Assembly (NCBI RefSeq): GCF_022581195.2
Contig: NC_061482.1
Location: forward strand, 9,796,001 to 9,860,000
DNA from: Helicoverpa zea
Taxonomy: Eukaryota > Arthropoda > Insecta > Lepidoptera > Noctuidae
DNA: 64,000 nucleotides
Direction of reading: 5' to 3'
Shown here: piece by piece, positions 1 to 14,689 of the stretch
How the letters are laid out: every line of letters starts with the position of its first letter
Position numbering within the stretch: the stretch's first letter is position 1
The notes under the pieces: generated by a model
Told to the model about the DNA's origin: nothing
Seen by the model: the letters and a program-made list of their open reading frames with translations, nothing else
The model's database searches: none
Position numbers and translations under genes: made by a program

Positions 1-3000
1 TTTAACGTATACCTTAACATGCATTTATTAGTATAGATGGATCTGTACTTTTTATATATTCAGCCACTTACCTAAATGCATACTAAAAGTTTATTATATG
101 TATTATACATTTTCCTGACCATCTCCTTCAAACTACATTGACCCGTCTTAATATCTCATAGGACTATCCCTTCTTAGTTTTCAATAGCTACTGCTAATGT
201 TTACTCGCTCCATAATAGTACAGTCGAAACCAAATCCGCAATGAAACGACCCTGCCTTATAGCAAGTGCTAAGGTTAATTTATATAACAATCGTACGTCC
301 AGTAGCGGCGAGCCACCCATGTCTGATCGATAAACGATTCTTCATTATGACACTGATCTTTCAAACAATAGGCAATAGGGTTCGTATCGATGACTTGTAT
401 TCAAATATCCTGATCGATGATTCGCGAATTGCGTTTAACGCAAGCTTTATTTATAGACAGCATTTAGATTGTAGTCAGTAATTTCCCTATAGAAAACTAG
501 TGAGAAAATCATGGTTTAGGAAAACTTTTTCAGTAACGCTTAACATCAATCATCTGCAAGCTGAAAATGTTCTTTAGACATTTGAAAATGCAACCTCCAC
601 CATGACTCTACGTCTTACCCAACAGAGTCTTATAAAGAAAGCCGTACATACTAACTCGATATATAAATAACTTGTGTAATCTTACTGTAAATAAACTCGT
701 TTCAAAATAAGTTAAGTTGCCATTATGTTATTTTTCGTGTCCCTCCAAGCATTTACTTGCCTTAACTTGTAAACAATAGAAATATATGTATCGTGACATA
801 ATTAAGTAAACATTTTAAAAACTATATTTCTATGTCACATGTAAATTCCAAATCATCCAGGTAAAGGTATTGGTAAATTGCAAAATATGGGTATATATAA
901 AAACAAACAGCGTACCGACTACAAAAGCTAGAACTTAATGATTTACCTGTTTAGTTCAACGACACACTCACTAAATTTTCTGTGCCTAACAAAAAATATT
1001 TGTCCGTTACATACTTAAGGATAATTACAAAATGACGCATGCAGCCCATCCAAGTCATAAAAGTGTAAAACTTTCAGATAGATAAAATCAACTTGTGTCA
1101 AAAATAATGCTTGAATTTGCAAACTTCTATTCTGATCAATATTGCACCCACAGTCCACGTTCCTTCATTTCTTAGCACTTCATTTGTTTTATAGTCAATA
1201 TCCTAAACGAGGTTAGGAAACTTCACTAGGAAATTAATGATAATATATCTCTTTTAATTCGTGTGTACGGTCACGAGTCGGCAAATTCACGTGAGCAATA
1301 ATATTAATACTGCATGCATAAATAAGTTTTTAAAATCACCTTCGTCTCATATAAGCGTTCATGTAGGAAGACGCAATTTCGAAATTGAATCTTAGTTTGT
1401 TTATTTGACTCTCATTCAATCATTTAAAATAAAACTCACTTTACAATTTGAGCTAGCATTTTTTAGATAATAATAAAAAAAATAAATAAAAAAAATCAAT
1501 GAAACATCGTAGTTGATTCAAATCAAGTTCTGTAATTAAAAATGCCCTGAGGCGAAGTTTGAGCGTCTTTTTTTTAATATTTCATGATCAGAATCAAACC
1601 AGTAACCGCTCAGTATGGTCTCATTTGCTATACGCGAATTGGGGCCATACAGAGCGTTTAAAAATAAGATTAATAAAATAGGAAAATAAAATGATTAAAC
1701 CAATCAATATTTCTTAATGAGATTTACTCAAAATTCACTCAAATTTTGATTATGCACAATTTTCATTATGCAATTCTTGAAACGAAATTTTATTATCAGG
1801 TGTTCGATTTAACAGCATAATAATAGTTCAAGTAATAGCAATGCGCGTGCATGCAAGAATCGTTAATAACCTTTGATGATAACGGGAAAATCCAATGGAA
1901 GTAACTCATTTATTTTTTTATTGTTATAAATTAACAATTCAGTATGCACTCATGCAAAATCATATTATGTAATAATGACACAATAAGTTCATATTTAAGA
2001 CGAAACCGGAGGCACATGTACTACGATTTTTTATGTTCTTGCTCCTTCAATTATGACCATAAAATGCAGCAAATATTTATTTGTCTTTTACAATTTCTAA
2101 AATCTATTCGTAAAAGATGTAGTAACCGTCCATGGTGCGTGCTTATCTAAGTTCCACGATAAAATTTCCCAATATTTAGGTTGTAGGTCTGGTCATTGAG
2201 TATGCAAGGGACGCCGTTCCCTTGACGTGTCATTATCAAAGCTTTGTATTGGTTAAACCGACATTGTCATGGTTATTTGCTAGACCCTTTTTGACTACAT
2301 CGTTCTACTAACTATACTAACAAATAAATAAAATACATGTATTTTTTTCATTATAACCCAAATTCCTTTTACGTGTCAAGTAACGGCTTTGGTCTTGAAA
2401 ATATTTACTAGACCACCTTGATTTTGTTTTTCAACAATCTTCGGAATTCTTCCACGGACCTGGGGAACTATATCTGGCGGCTAGATGAGAGCTAATTTAT
2501 TACGTCTGTATTACAAACATCTAAGTATAGGTAGTGAATTATTTTTGTAATTATTACAACAGTAATAAATTAAAATACAAAAGTTTCTTAATATTACAAC
2601 AACAAAGTGCCAACAACCGTTGTTTCGAAGAAACTCGCGACACACTAAATCACAGAATGAGGAGGTCCTGTACCGCGAAGGCAAATATATTTTTGCATAC
2701 GAGTACATCTGATTTCACATTTTAACTTTCTCCGCCAAAGTTTTATTTGCAAATCGCGGAAGTCTACCTAATGTCATAGTTGAGGGGCCGACGTATGTAT
2801 AAATATTTAGAAAAACATCGGAGGCTGAATCTTCTCGTCGACCTTGCTGCGGATGTTTTAGTAATAAAACAATTTTAACTGTTGGTACAGTCAATAAAAT
2901 ATAGTCATTAGTATTCCGCACCTCTTCGCTAAGAGGTTCATCGTTTATGATTCGTTTCAAATTAACATTGACCCTGTAACCTTCTCGCGCTACGTGTCGC

Positions 3001-4310
3001 TCCACAGGGATAGACCTTAAATTAATGTTTAACTATTTAATGACGTCTCTTTCACATGGTCAGACGTCAAAGAGCGCTGACTTCTTTAAAACTGTGCAAA
3101 GTAATCCATTGCTGTTTTATAGCATTGCGCATTTTATGGAATATTTGTATGTCAGAGACCGGTAACATTAGAACACTGGGAAATAGGTAAAGAAAATGTG
3201 TAAAGTGAGCCACGCAAATTAGAGATGTACACGTGTAAAATACACGAAGCTGATGATTAAAGCAAAATATATGAACAACGCCAGGAAAATATAACATTGT
3301 TATGAATTAAACATAAAACAATATGGCGTGGGAGAATACTCGAACCGTAAGCTGAGTCGAAGATAAGCCAATTCAGTCTGAAATTCTAAAAATTCTGTAA
3401 ATACGTTATCAAAAAGGTTCGCGGGTATAAACATGTTTGAAGGCAATTTATGTTTTTTACCTTTTCGCGGTTGTAAAGCACGAAATAATGACTACTTGTG
3501 ATTTATGACAATCAAATCTAAGCGCTAACCTATAATTCATTCAGTGGTAATACACAGCAGGACAAAAAAAACGTCAAACCGTAATTTAGCGATAAGCATT
3601 TGTGGTAAAATACAGGTGACGCATTGTAGCCACATAAATAATGATTTATTTACCTTTCAGACACATGTCATAACCACACAAAATAAATAACAGAACATAT
3701 AATATTATGTGAGTCATCGTCGTTTATGTGACATATTAAACTGAATGGATTCGATTTAATAAATGTATGTGTGTAAAGAAAATTGTGCTCGCAATAACAT
3801 CCAAGGACGGCGTGATATTATACAAATAATCACACGAATATAAATGAAAATGTGATTAGATATATTTTTATTGATTTTGTATTTGTAAAACTGAAAATAA
3901 ATATTATTGAACAAATCAGAGCCGTCATTTTTGAGATTGTAATGGTGGGTTGGGCTTGCTTTATTATTATTTCATATTTGGTTAGTTCTCATAATTAAGG
4001 AATTTTGGTTGGCTCGAATCATAACTCATTAGTTTTTAAATATTTTTGATTTATTTTAAATCTAGCATAACTAAGCAATTGGATTTTATATGGGCACTGA
4101 AATTCAGATAGATTCGAAAATATCTTTTTGTAGAAAAATGCCTCAACATGAGCAAAAATCTCACTTTCCTGTGGGGCGATTTTCCAAAACGCAAGTTTTC
4201 TACCGACATAATGCGTAAAGTAAATACATAAATAAATCAATCAATACCTAATCACAGTAACAATTAGTAAAACTTTGCTAAAACTTAAAAAAAAGTTTTG
4301 TAGCTCCTTA
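1..4310. other. AT-rich non-coding stretch
   Basis: No gene recognised; the open frames are all under 100 codons and none resembles a known protein. A-rich runs lie around 1465-1500. A small foldback (CAAGGGA/TCCCTTG) is at about 2203-2222. I see nothing else supportable. Confidence 0.6.
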
Positions 4311-4439
4311 TTTTTTGACGATTTTTAATCATAGAATAGGGGCGACAAGAATTGTGTATCACATTCCTGTCAGCTAAAAACGTGTCAAGAATACCTATAA
4401 ATTGAATTTTGATAGCTGTTGCCAGATTTCTATGACAAA

Positions 4440-5256
4440 GTAGGTAGTTAGGTAAGCTCATTGCCGCTCATAGTTCCGCGTAACAGCCAATCAGATAGTC
4501 GCAACGAAGCTCTGATCGACCGCAGACGCGTTCGGGACAGACAACTTCTCACTTGTATGGTAAGTATTTACGTAAACAATATTTAGATTTCATATATAAT
4601 TTTTATTATTTTAAATAATACACCAAGGATAAATACTCAATGAAGTAGTGAAATGTCATTCAAAGACAACGTGTTTGTGTTTTTTGTGAATAACATCAAA
4701 ATTATCACTTTTCTGTATATCACTTGTCTGGATTTGTATGCACAGGAAAGTGATAACATTACAGGATAGTGATGGATTTCCTTGGATTTCTATTTTTTTT
4801 TCTTAACATTTTACATTTTTATTCGTTGAGGCCTTGTTTCCACAGAAACCAAAATGTCACAACCTAAAAAAAAAAGACCAGGGAATAAGTACTAGCAGAA
4901 AAGCAAAAAAAAATAAAGAAAACCTTATGACAGAATGAAAAATGATCCAGAGAAGTTAGGTACTTTGAAAGAAAAGAAAAAAACAGTATTAGGTAATTAA
5001 AGTCAAGCAGTACGTACAGGAAAGATAAAAACAATATCCGAGATGACTGAACGATGAAGAAAGACACGAAACTGATTCTGATGATTGTTATTGTATTATC
5101 TGTGGATTGTTATAAAAGGAAGACACAACAGGTCAAGATTGGATCAAATGCATCATATGTCATCAATGGGCGCAATGTAACTGCATCAAAACGGATATAG
5201 TATCGTTAAAGTGTCCTGCCTGGTTATCGGATAAAGACTATGCAATGCAAACTTAA
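4440..5256 (+). pseudogene. decayed transposon-type gene with PHD-like zinc-finger tail
   Basis: A GC-richer block (4440-4559) ends in ATG|GTAAGT and looks like a 5' exon. About 285 bases on, TTGTTTCCACAG (to 4845) is an acceptor, followed by AAACCAAAATG with the ATG at 4854. The frame begins MSQPKKKRPGNKY and is lysine/arginine-rich but has several in-frame stops (first at about 4893). After a visibly missing middle, a second coding patch at about 5060-5220 has spaced cysteines: CYCIIC, then DWIKCIICHQWAQCNC, then KCPAW, a PHD-like arrangement. The overall shape, a basic N-terminus plus a cysteine-rich C-terminus with the catalytic core gone, fits an internally deleted DNA-transposon gene. 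The family is not identified, and no clean terminal repeat was found. Confidence 0.5.
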
Positions 5257-5299
5257 ACTGACCTATGTATTTAGAGAATTTTCGACTGATTATTATTGA

Positions 5300-8200
5300 A
5301 AAAAACACTGAAATTATATATGCCCTTCTAATAATTAAGTTTCTTTAAAGTTAATACCTGAAAAAAAGCAGCTGATTATTTTTTGTAACGTATTCATTTC
5401 ATAGAATGGGTTGATTTTATTGATCTCTTTAAGACAAATTTAGACTATTAAGTTACAGACTTGTATAAAACAGACTATCATTATTTATTGTGACTTGCTA
5501 TTAAAATTTTGTAATTCATTGTTTTTAAATAAAAAATAAATCAGGTAATTTGTGTTTAATAATCTCACTTTTCTGGTTATTTCTCACTTTTCGGGCAGTT
5601 AAATAACATTCACATCTTAAAATTGTTAAAGGTTTTTAATAAATATATAAAATATTATATAGTGAATAATTTACATGTCACTTATTATGCATTTTTATAC
5701 ATATTTCATGTTTATTTTCATTTTCCTGTGCCACATATCATTTGCCTGCCTATTTTTTTTTTTTAAAGACCTATAATTTAATTATTTATCAATATTTTGT
5801 CTGATCCGCAAAACTTGTGCTTATTTATGTAACAATCTTGACTTCTAGCCACTTAGCATACTCAATTTTAGAAAAAAAGCATGGGACTAATAATGTTCCG
5901 TTAAAATTCCTTCATAATGAGAACTACCCATTTATGTACAGGTGATATGTGCTACTAGACGTAAGTAGCTCACGCGGCAAACTCAGGCACGTAACAGATA
6001 GCTTCGGCTATTAATAATCAAGTTATTCTTGGCAAGCTAATAATAGTCCCATCTAGATGCTATCTAATCTACAGCCTGCTAGGGTTGCTATCTCGTCTCA
6101 TATCGCGCTTACTTTAAAAGCAAGCACTATATTTATCACAACCCAGGTTTCTAAACACTTTAGATGGAAATAATGAAGTCTTACTATGATTGTGTAATAT
6201 GTTGTCCTGCATAAAAAAATCTTCATTCTTACATTCTGTAAATAAAGCGAGACATAAACTCAGCATTAGTTACAAGATCTTCATCATACGTCTTTGAAAA
6301 CGCATAATTCGTAGCTGATCTAAACGAGTTCCAAGAACTTTTTTCTCTTCGTTCATCGTTTTTCTCGTGTCAGTGACTCGGGAGTCGACGCAAAAAATAT
6401 TATAATATTATTACTTTTCGTAGATTGCTAATGTTTGAGAAAAAAAAATCTTGAACGATCATGAAAAAGTAGCACTTCATTAATGAAAAAGATATGACTA
6501 GGTAGTTAAAACATGCCAGTTGCAAATGTCAAAATAACAATATTCAGAGGCATAAATGCGGATAAAAACAAGGTTTAATTTTTTGCTTGTTTGTTTGTTG
6601 GTTTTGGCTCCAAAAAATACGGATCAATCGAGTTTTTTTAATAAAAAATTTACCAATCCACTATCTGATCATATTACGGGCAGTTTCATTCTTCGTACAT
6701 TTGATTTTCGAAAGAGCGGCCATCTTGGGAAATGCGACAAACCGTTACATTATTATAAGTTGTTACATACCTACCTTTTATATCTAGAATTAACTTAATG
6801 AGTATAATTTTTACAGGACATGACACTGCAAAAAAGAGCTGTGGCATAGAATCTTGAAGTTTTAAATTAATGTAGATATTTAATAAAGACTTTACATTGT
6901 ATTGTTGGCACGAAAATATCCAGCCAGAGTTTGTAGTAACCTGCTACTTTATACATATTTATATCTTTTTTCAAATAATGGCTGGTAACAAATGACAGCG
7001 TTAAGGTACTATTTGATATGAAAAAAAAACTTCGATGAATCCACGGATTTTTAATATGCTATGGAATAAAAATATCCTGTAACGTAACGTTCTGTAACAA
7101 AGTACGTAACAAACTGTTAGTGAAAAATAATACTATAACACACCCGAGAAATTGATAGGATAAATTCGGGTAACGTAAACGACATATCAAAACTTTAATA
7201 ATGGCGTTATTAAAAATAAATACTCCTCTTAAAAATTGATGAGTATGATGACTTTACGACGGTTTTGTGGGAGAATTTATTAATCTGAAACGATAGTTAA
7301 ATTTGACTAAATTGGATTGCTCTTAATTGACTGTTAAAAATCTTTATATCTTACGTTAATTGCAAGGAAAAAATCCAAACGGATTATATTACGGTGGAAC
7401 TTATTTATATCGCTTCAGATGAAGTTAACTGGGTCCTTGCCTCGCTACTTTCATTGTTTACCTAAAAGAAAAAAACTAAATAGTTTTAAAGTCGCTTATC
7501 CTATCTTATCTAAACAACTCCTGCTTAGTACTATGGTCTGAATATTTCTTATGATTCATTCAACAAAACTGTCAAAGATATTTTTATTCGTTGTTAATGT
7601 TGAAAATTAATTAATTACACCTGTCTTTAGTAATGAAAATGGATACAAAATCCCGTTTCTTATGAATAAAACATTTATAATATCTAAATAAATAGGTACT
7701 GATAAGATCTTGAATGTTACAGTTAAGCTAATGGTCAAGATAATTTAAGAGACACAGAGTTATAAAAAGTAGCATATGATTTTCCTCGATTAAGATGCTA
7801 TCACTAGACTAGAGCCCTAAAAAAACAAATCGGACCAGCGGTTCGTGATTCATACATATATATTAATTAAATTGATGTTCAACATTTCACACCATTAATG
7901 TTTACACAGTAATTGATTTAATCGATTTATAGTTAGGGCATAGGCCTTACCACAACATTAGGTGAACAAATAACAGGTATACCTAATAGGTATATTTTTC
8001 TTAAATCCGGGTCTTACAAAACGCAGGGCATCGTCTATCTGCAGATCTGTGTATAAACGCCAGCAGATCAACCTATCCAAATCTGTCAAATTTTACCAAT
8101 CGAACATTGACCTTCCACTATTGTGATAAGGTTCAAAATCTATTGAAGAAATTTGCTAAATTGAGGTAGGTTGGTGTCTCTGTACATTCATAATGGTCGC

Positions 8201-11200
8201 GTTTATTAGCTCACAAGGATTCCTTGAGATGCGGACGTACGTTTAACTAAACTCATTATTACTAACTATTGAAGTTTATTAAAACAATGTACTTGCAACA
8301 TCTGTGATTATGTGAGAACCACGGTACCTACACTTATCAGAGATATAGACAATGGGAGTATTACGTGCTGAAGCCTAAGAATAACTTACGGAATCTAGAA
8401 TAATGGCCGTCCATTTCAGTAAATGTATAAGAGTTAATTAAACAAGCGGGAGGTTCTACAGCACCCATGATAACCATTATGGTGTAATACTAAAAGGCTG
8501 TTACTGGTACACGTGGATTAAGAAAACACATTGCCCATATTACTGAAACATTTCAATTTAGGTATTATATTTAATAAAAAATTTAAACAAAAAATAATAA
8601 TATTGGAACAAAAACAAATATGCACAGTCATCTTCGGGTACTTGGAGATCAATAAACAAACAACGCATTAGAGTAAAGGTTAACACAACCATAGTATTAA
8701 CATCTTATAATCGAGTTCAAAACATAGAGAACTGATTGACAAATGAATATTTAACTAAATACCAATATTAAAGAATCCTAACGTCTCTCACAAAAGCTTA
8801 CTTTGTTAGATATCGTTAGATAAAACTGTGTGAGCCCTCGGCGAGATTTTGCAAGGGAAAATGAACACGCAGATAAATAAGCAAGATTATTTCATGAAGA
8901 CCACAGCAACCGGTTGTGAGCAAGTGTTGTCTGGCTATGTTACTGACACGGCTATTTGTGGTATATTAATTACCCCTCATTAGGCCCTGCCTAACTTTTA
9001 CCAACTTTCGCAAGACTAAAAACATTCTGTTTTAGACGTACTTCACTTCACTTCACCCGTGTTTACAAAATATGCGCCTGAGGTGAGTAAACTGGCTCGA
9101 GTGATACGGTGCCGTATGTTTTCAAGGGCTTGTTATGTAAACTTCTATATTTAAAAATATGTTCATAGCATAGATTTTTTTTTTATTCTTTAGTGTAGAG
9201 TTTTATTTGTTCTGTCGATTATTTTTAAGAAATATTTACTTCATCCTACTATCATTTACAGAGGTCACCGACTTCCTATGTAATTTTCGTACGTTATTTG
9301 CACAAATTATTATTATTCATGGCAAAAATGGGCAGAGAATAATATATATCTGGAGTTTCAGGAATTGTATAAAAGACAAAAGTTCGTACCAAAGTAATAT
9401 AAAATACGGAATCCCAAATACCAACATAATATTTAGTCCAATACCCACGTGACCAGATTTTTAACATAGGTACGAGTAGGTATTAGGTATGTCTTTGTAT
9501 TTTTTTCCAAAGCATTAAGCGAATGAACCATTGATGACTTTATTACCATTTTATACACAAAAATAAACAAACACAGACTTACTGACAAATAAAAACTGAT
9601 ACTTATTATTTAAGCCAGTCTACAGCTTGGTTGGTAACTAAAATATATGCATTTATTGGGAATTTACTCGAATCTCGAATATTCAACTAGAATATCTAGT
9701 TAGACTCTCTTTTATATTTTCCTGATTGTTGACGTGTGACGTTTAAAAGCACTTGATTCAACCAACTATTTGGCTACAGTTCCAGCTCAGAATAAGTTCT
9801 GCGACCATCTTTTAAATGTCAAAATAAAATTATCTACAAAAATAACATTATTTTCAACAATTACCTTTACGAAAATTCCACTTAATTTACAAAAACCAGG
9901 CAAATATAACACGTCTTTTCATGACGTCACCACCTCTGGTTCGGTCGTTCAAACAGTGTCCACCTTCGTAAGAAATTGTACCAATAACAACCGTATTATA
10001 GACATACACAATGGCGCCGATGACTTTGTTTACACAGCTTAGTTTCGGCACAATATACACTGTAAATGAACTATTTTTTGCCGTCGACAAAAGACTTGTC
10101 TGTACAAACATAATGCACCCACTTTAGCAGTTACGTCGAATCATATTTTATTTTCGTACAATGCATTAGCAAAACACTCGTCAGGTAATTAGCTCGAATT
10201 AGACTTTTAGGATAAGTATCTACTTAAAGGTTATGACAAATACTTTTAAATAAAGATCTATAGAAAAAAAGGAGATGGAAAACAGATATTTGCAAACTAC
10301 TATAAATGCGCTAGTAATTTTGCTTGTCTCTCTCATGAAAACTACTGAACAGATTTAAATCAAATGGTAGTCAAATAGTCTACAGTAGAAGTAGTTCCCG
10401 GAGACAATTTTTGGCATGTAGTGAATGTGTAATGAATCCGCCCTAACTTGTGAGCGGTATCGCAATATGTACTGACACAGATATCTGTGTGAACAAGAGT
10501 ACACGCTTCATCACGTTTTTACAACGAATGGTGAGCAGAACACGAGGGTCGCGTGTTCTTACACAACAGTCGTGACTTTTAGCAACTGCACTTGCTAACC
10601 AACTGTCATTAAGTAATTGATCTCTAGAACTTTGATACTCAAGTGGACTAAAACTTAAGTCTATTGATTCTAAGGAAAACAAAGAACTTGGTGATCTGAC
10701 GATGGATGTTAATCTCTTAGATTGGCACGGTGGCTTCAGAAAATAATGAACGATGAATACCAACACTAAATCGTATTGCCATTAGGTTGTTATAATGTAA
10801 TTTACCTCGACACGTTTCGTGTTCAGCAAAAAGTCGCCAACTTAAGGGACTTACACATTCCCAGCTGTAGTGAAGTATTCTTCGTTCGTGCAGGTGAATA
10901 GCCGTAAAGCAATAGAAACTGCGAGTTTATTGGATTTATTGCTACTTTCATTTTCCATTGGCCACGACTGCGTATATAATATTTCTAATTATAACCAACA
11001 ATTTACTCAGGTGCCGTATAAAATTAACAATATATTTCTGACAACGATGCTTGTATTCAGTAAAATTTGACTAAGCTGACGCTCGTGTGGATTAGCCTTT
11101 AGACGAAATGATAGTGTGAATCTGTGAAGGTACTTGGCTATAATTTACCAACGGCTGCAATTTGTGGTCGTAACTATAAGTTATTTACTTTGCTAAACTA

Positions 11201-12931
11201 AAAAAAAATCGATGTAAAGACAAAAAATATGAACTGTTGTAAAAAAATCTGAAAAGGGACAAAGCTTCTTGAGTAGCTACTTCGTTCATATCTAAAACAA
11301 GTGACAACACACGACTATATTTTATGTGATTTTAAAGTAAGCGTCCCTAATAATTTTAATAACTTCGTCCTCCAAACTTTACCACTAATTAGCTTAACAG
11401 GAAAAAGATAGAATTTGAGATAAAACCCATTTTGTTCAGCACATGACGTTTGTGCAGATGTTCGTGAAAGATGCCAGGATTTAGCGAGCCTTGCACCAGT
11501 CACCAGTATCTACCATCGCACATTAAACATATTATGTTGGACGACTTAACCTCTAACGAGCGTGATGTCATACAACTCTGACGTATGAAAAATAAATGCC
11601 AATCATTATTAAAGACTACGTAATAAGTTTCACGTTGCGTTTGAAACATTCAAAGCGTATTCACATTACGGTTTTCGTGAAAGGTTTTCGCATAACTTAT
11701 ACAGGTAAAGCCCTTGGCGGATCGCCAGTGCTTCTATAAATAAATCAGGCAGTAACGCAAGTAACATGTTACATTGTCGCCATTTAGATGGCAATCTACT
11801 GAGCTTAGCACTGCTTAGAATTTTGTTCAGCTCACGGGCCAAATTGCAAGTATTAACGGCCATTCGATTAGCATTTTGTCGGTGGTTCTTGGAGCGTGCA
11901 GGGAAACCCCACACCATTGTATTATAAATCAAAATCACGCTGTAACATTACCATTCTTGGTTCAAAGTTTCCCACCGTGCAATAAAGACGCGGCGGAAGT
12001 CAGTCTCAATTAATAAATTATAACTACTAATTATTTCCTTGATGCTCTAGCAATAGGTATGTTGTAGGTAAACGAGCGCCATCTCAAATTGCATCTTGTG
12101 TCATCCGGTAAACTTTAGCAAACGCAAGCTTATCTTGATTTTAATTAGCGTACTGAAGAATTAAACGTTTTATCATAGTATTTTTATGAAGCTAAAACAA
12201 TGTATCTATTAAGAACATGTGCAGTTGATGAAGTGGCGAGATATGAACCATGAAAAACTAATGAAGTATGCGATGGATTTTGTTTGCAGTAAAGATCACT
12301 TATCTTGATTTTTTTCCTGAATGCATAATTATACGTTTTATTAAAGATAAGTATTTAGTTTATTTACATAACATGTTTTGCACGCAAAGACTTACTCTGA
12401 ATACTAGTACGTTTCAGCCGTGTTACTTGCATGCAATAGTTTTAGCGACTCCGGTATACTTTTAACGCATCTCTCAATCACAATAAATAATTAACGGCAT
12501 AGTGACAAAATGCATTACCTACATATTAAACTTTTTCTTCTTTCATAACTGATTCTAATAACAGCTTTTTTATAATAAGTAAGATACACAAGAATCGCTG
12601 GTGAAATCTTTTAAACTAATAACAGGATGGTGGAGTCATGATTCTACAAATGTAATCTGTATTCGATCAGTACAAACGTATCTACAAAAAGGATGTTGAA
12701 CAAAACAGGAGATTTTTTGTGGTCGGATGATATGTTAAATGTTACATATTAACATATTCATATGCAGGTAAGTATAATACTGCCTGTATTGAAAAAAAAA
12801 TGCGATCAAACACGTCTCCTCGGGTACCAAGGTCTCCATTGCGATAGACAAAAAACCGGATCGGGTTTTTAAACGATTTATTAACGGATTTAACGATTGA
12901 TCCAAGATCTTGACACTGCGCCATCCATTCA
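5300..12931. other. AT-rich non-coding stretch
   Basis: No recognisable gene. Open frames at 10443-10766 and 11666-11938 (minus) are longer than most but match no family known to me. T-runs around 5752-5764 and several AATAAA motifs are unremarkable at this base composition. Confidence 0.55.
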
Positions 12932-13536
12932 GAGGTAGCCACCTTATAACCCACGGTTGTTAAGTGTAACGAGATTAGGTATATTATTTGTTCGGTAAAA
13001 AATAAGCTATCCATCCACCGGAACGGCGTTGGTCCGTGCATCTTCGTTTCCAAAACATGTTTTTATTAGGAAAACACGAGCAAAAACAAATGGAGTATCC
13101 AAAGGCCATGTGAGTTAAAATCTCGAATTTTCTCGGAAATAATTTAAGCATTCCATTTTCACAACAGGCGTTATTACATGAAATTTTCTTTAATGGTTCT
13201 AATCTAAAGTTACATAATATCTACTAACACTCGAGGTAGCCACCTTATAACCCACGGTTGTTAAGTCTAACGAGATTAGGTATATTATTTGTTCGGTAAA
13301 AAATAAGCTATCCATCCACCGGAACGGCGTTGGTCCGTGCATCTTCGTTTCCAAAACATGTTTTTATTAGGAAAACACGAGCAAAAACAAATGGAGTATC
13401 CAAAGGCCATGTGAGTTAAAATCTCGAATTTTCTCGGAAATAATTTAAGCATTCCATTTTCACAACAGGCGTTATTACATGAAATTTTCTTTAATGGTTC
13501 TAATCTAAAGTTACATAATATCTACTAACACTCGAG
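12932..13536. repeat. near-perfect 301-bp tandem duplication
   Basis: The block from GAGGTAGCC at 12932 is repeated directly from 13233 with an offset of 301 bases, and the second copy runs to CTCGAG at 13536. Reading both copies side by side I find one difference, G at 12966 against C at 13267. The junction shares GAG, a 3-bp microhomology. The sequence is not a repeat family I recognise and codes nothing obvious. It is either a very recent local duplication or an assembly artefact such as unresolved haplotypes. Confidence 0.95.
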
Positions 13537-14689
13537 ATTTCGTTTAGGTAACTAAATTCACTTGTAAATATCTATAAAGCACGTTCTTCCTAGTCGAAGA
13601 CATCTCCAAGTGGTACAAAAGTCATAAGTCCATTAGGAAAATATTTAATTTTAATCATGATAAGTCAATATTTTATGATATGTTTACATGGGTCAAAAAC
13701 ATATTTACTGAACCGATTTTAATCTTTTATTTTACTAGTCTCCAAATTATTTGGAGCATCTGTTCAAGGCGCGAAGATAATTTTCAAACGATGTAGGACC
13801 TATGATACAATTACGACACTCCATAGAGGTCTTTCCTAGCTAGTATAAAGTCGTCATGCAGTGTCCGCGAGAGCGTAAGCTACCGGTTCAGTGACGTTAA
13901 ATTGGAACGTAATCATAGATCGTCACAACACGTAGACTCGTTGGTATTTATCAACGACCCTTAATATACATATTAGAATGGCACGAGAAAAAACAACACT
14001 TCCTCGATACATTTTTTCTGCTGCTATCGGCGAATAAAGAAACGAGTTACGTTTATAAAAAATCGATCAGTACACCAGGCGCGTGGTTCCATTATACGAA
14101 ACTGCGTCCAAAGATCAAGTGTCCGATCTGGCTGTGCGATGTCAAATATAAATAGTGTATTAAAAGAATCGGTATCGAAGACACCATATACTTACCTTTA
14201 ATTGATAAATCAAATGTGTTACAAGTATTGGAAAAAACTTAACAGGTTATTTAGCTATAAGCTTAAATAACTATTTGTGGTCGCAAAATTGCCTCTGGAT
14301 CATGGTTTAATTGGGGTTCTACTAAGTACTTAAAATCAGAAGTTGCGAAATATTGGTAGTCACAAACCACAAGAGAAACCACAAATTTAATACCGATTGG
14401 AGCAAGTTATCAAGATAACCCCAAAACAAAAGTTGTTTACCTATTTGACATTTACAGCATGCACATCGATTGATACAATCAATAGAATAAGGAAACGATT
14501 CTTGAACACACTTTGTTGAATAGAACACGATGTATAACCATTTTATTTCATATTTACGTATGTAAATTTTGTCGGATTTCAAGTTAAAAATGAATCGAGT
14601 GGACAATATTAGACTACTTGACCGCTCAAGCAAACGGTTCCTTGCAAGATGATGGTTCTAGAGTCTTTCAATTGCTGGCGTAGGTTTCT
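13537..14689. other. AT-rich non-coding stretch
   Basis: No gene, repeat family or RNA recognised. A 103-codon open frame on the minus strand (14322-14633) has no features of a real protein that I can point to. Confidence 0.55.

Noticed and set aside
9036..9082. small exon between TTTTAG and GTGAGT
   Set aside because: Both sites look usable, but the 47-bp block has no recognisable coding content and such pairs occur by chance in AT-rich DNA.
11666..11938. 90-codon minus-strand frame as a retroelement protein
   Set aside because: It looks mildly protein-like, but no diagnostic motif is present and the flanks give no support.
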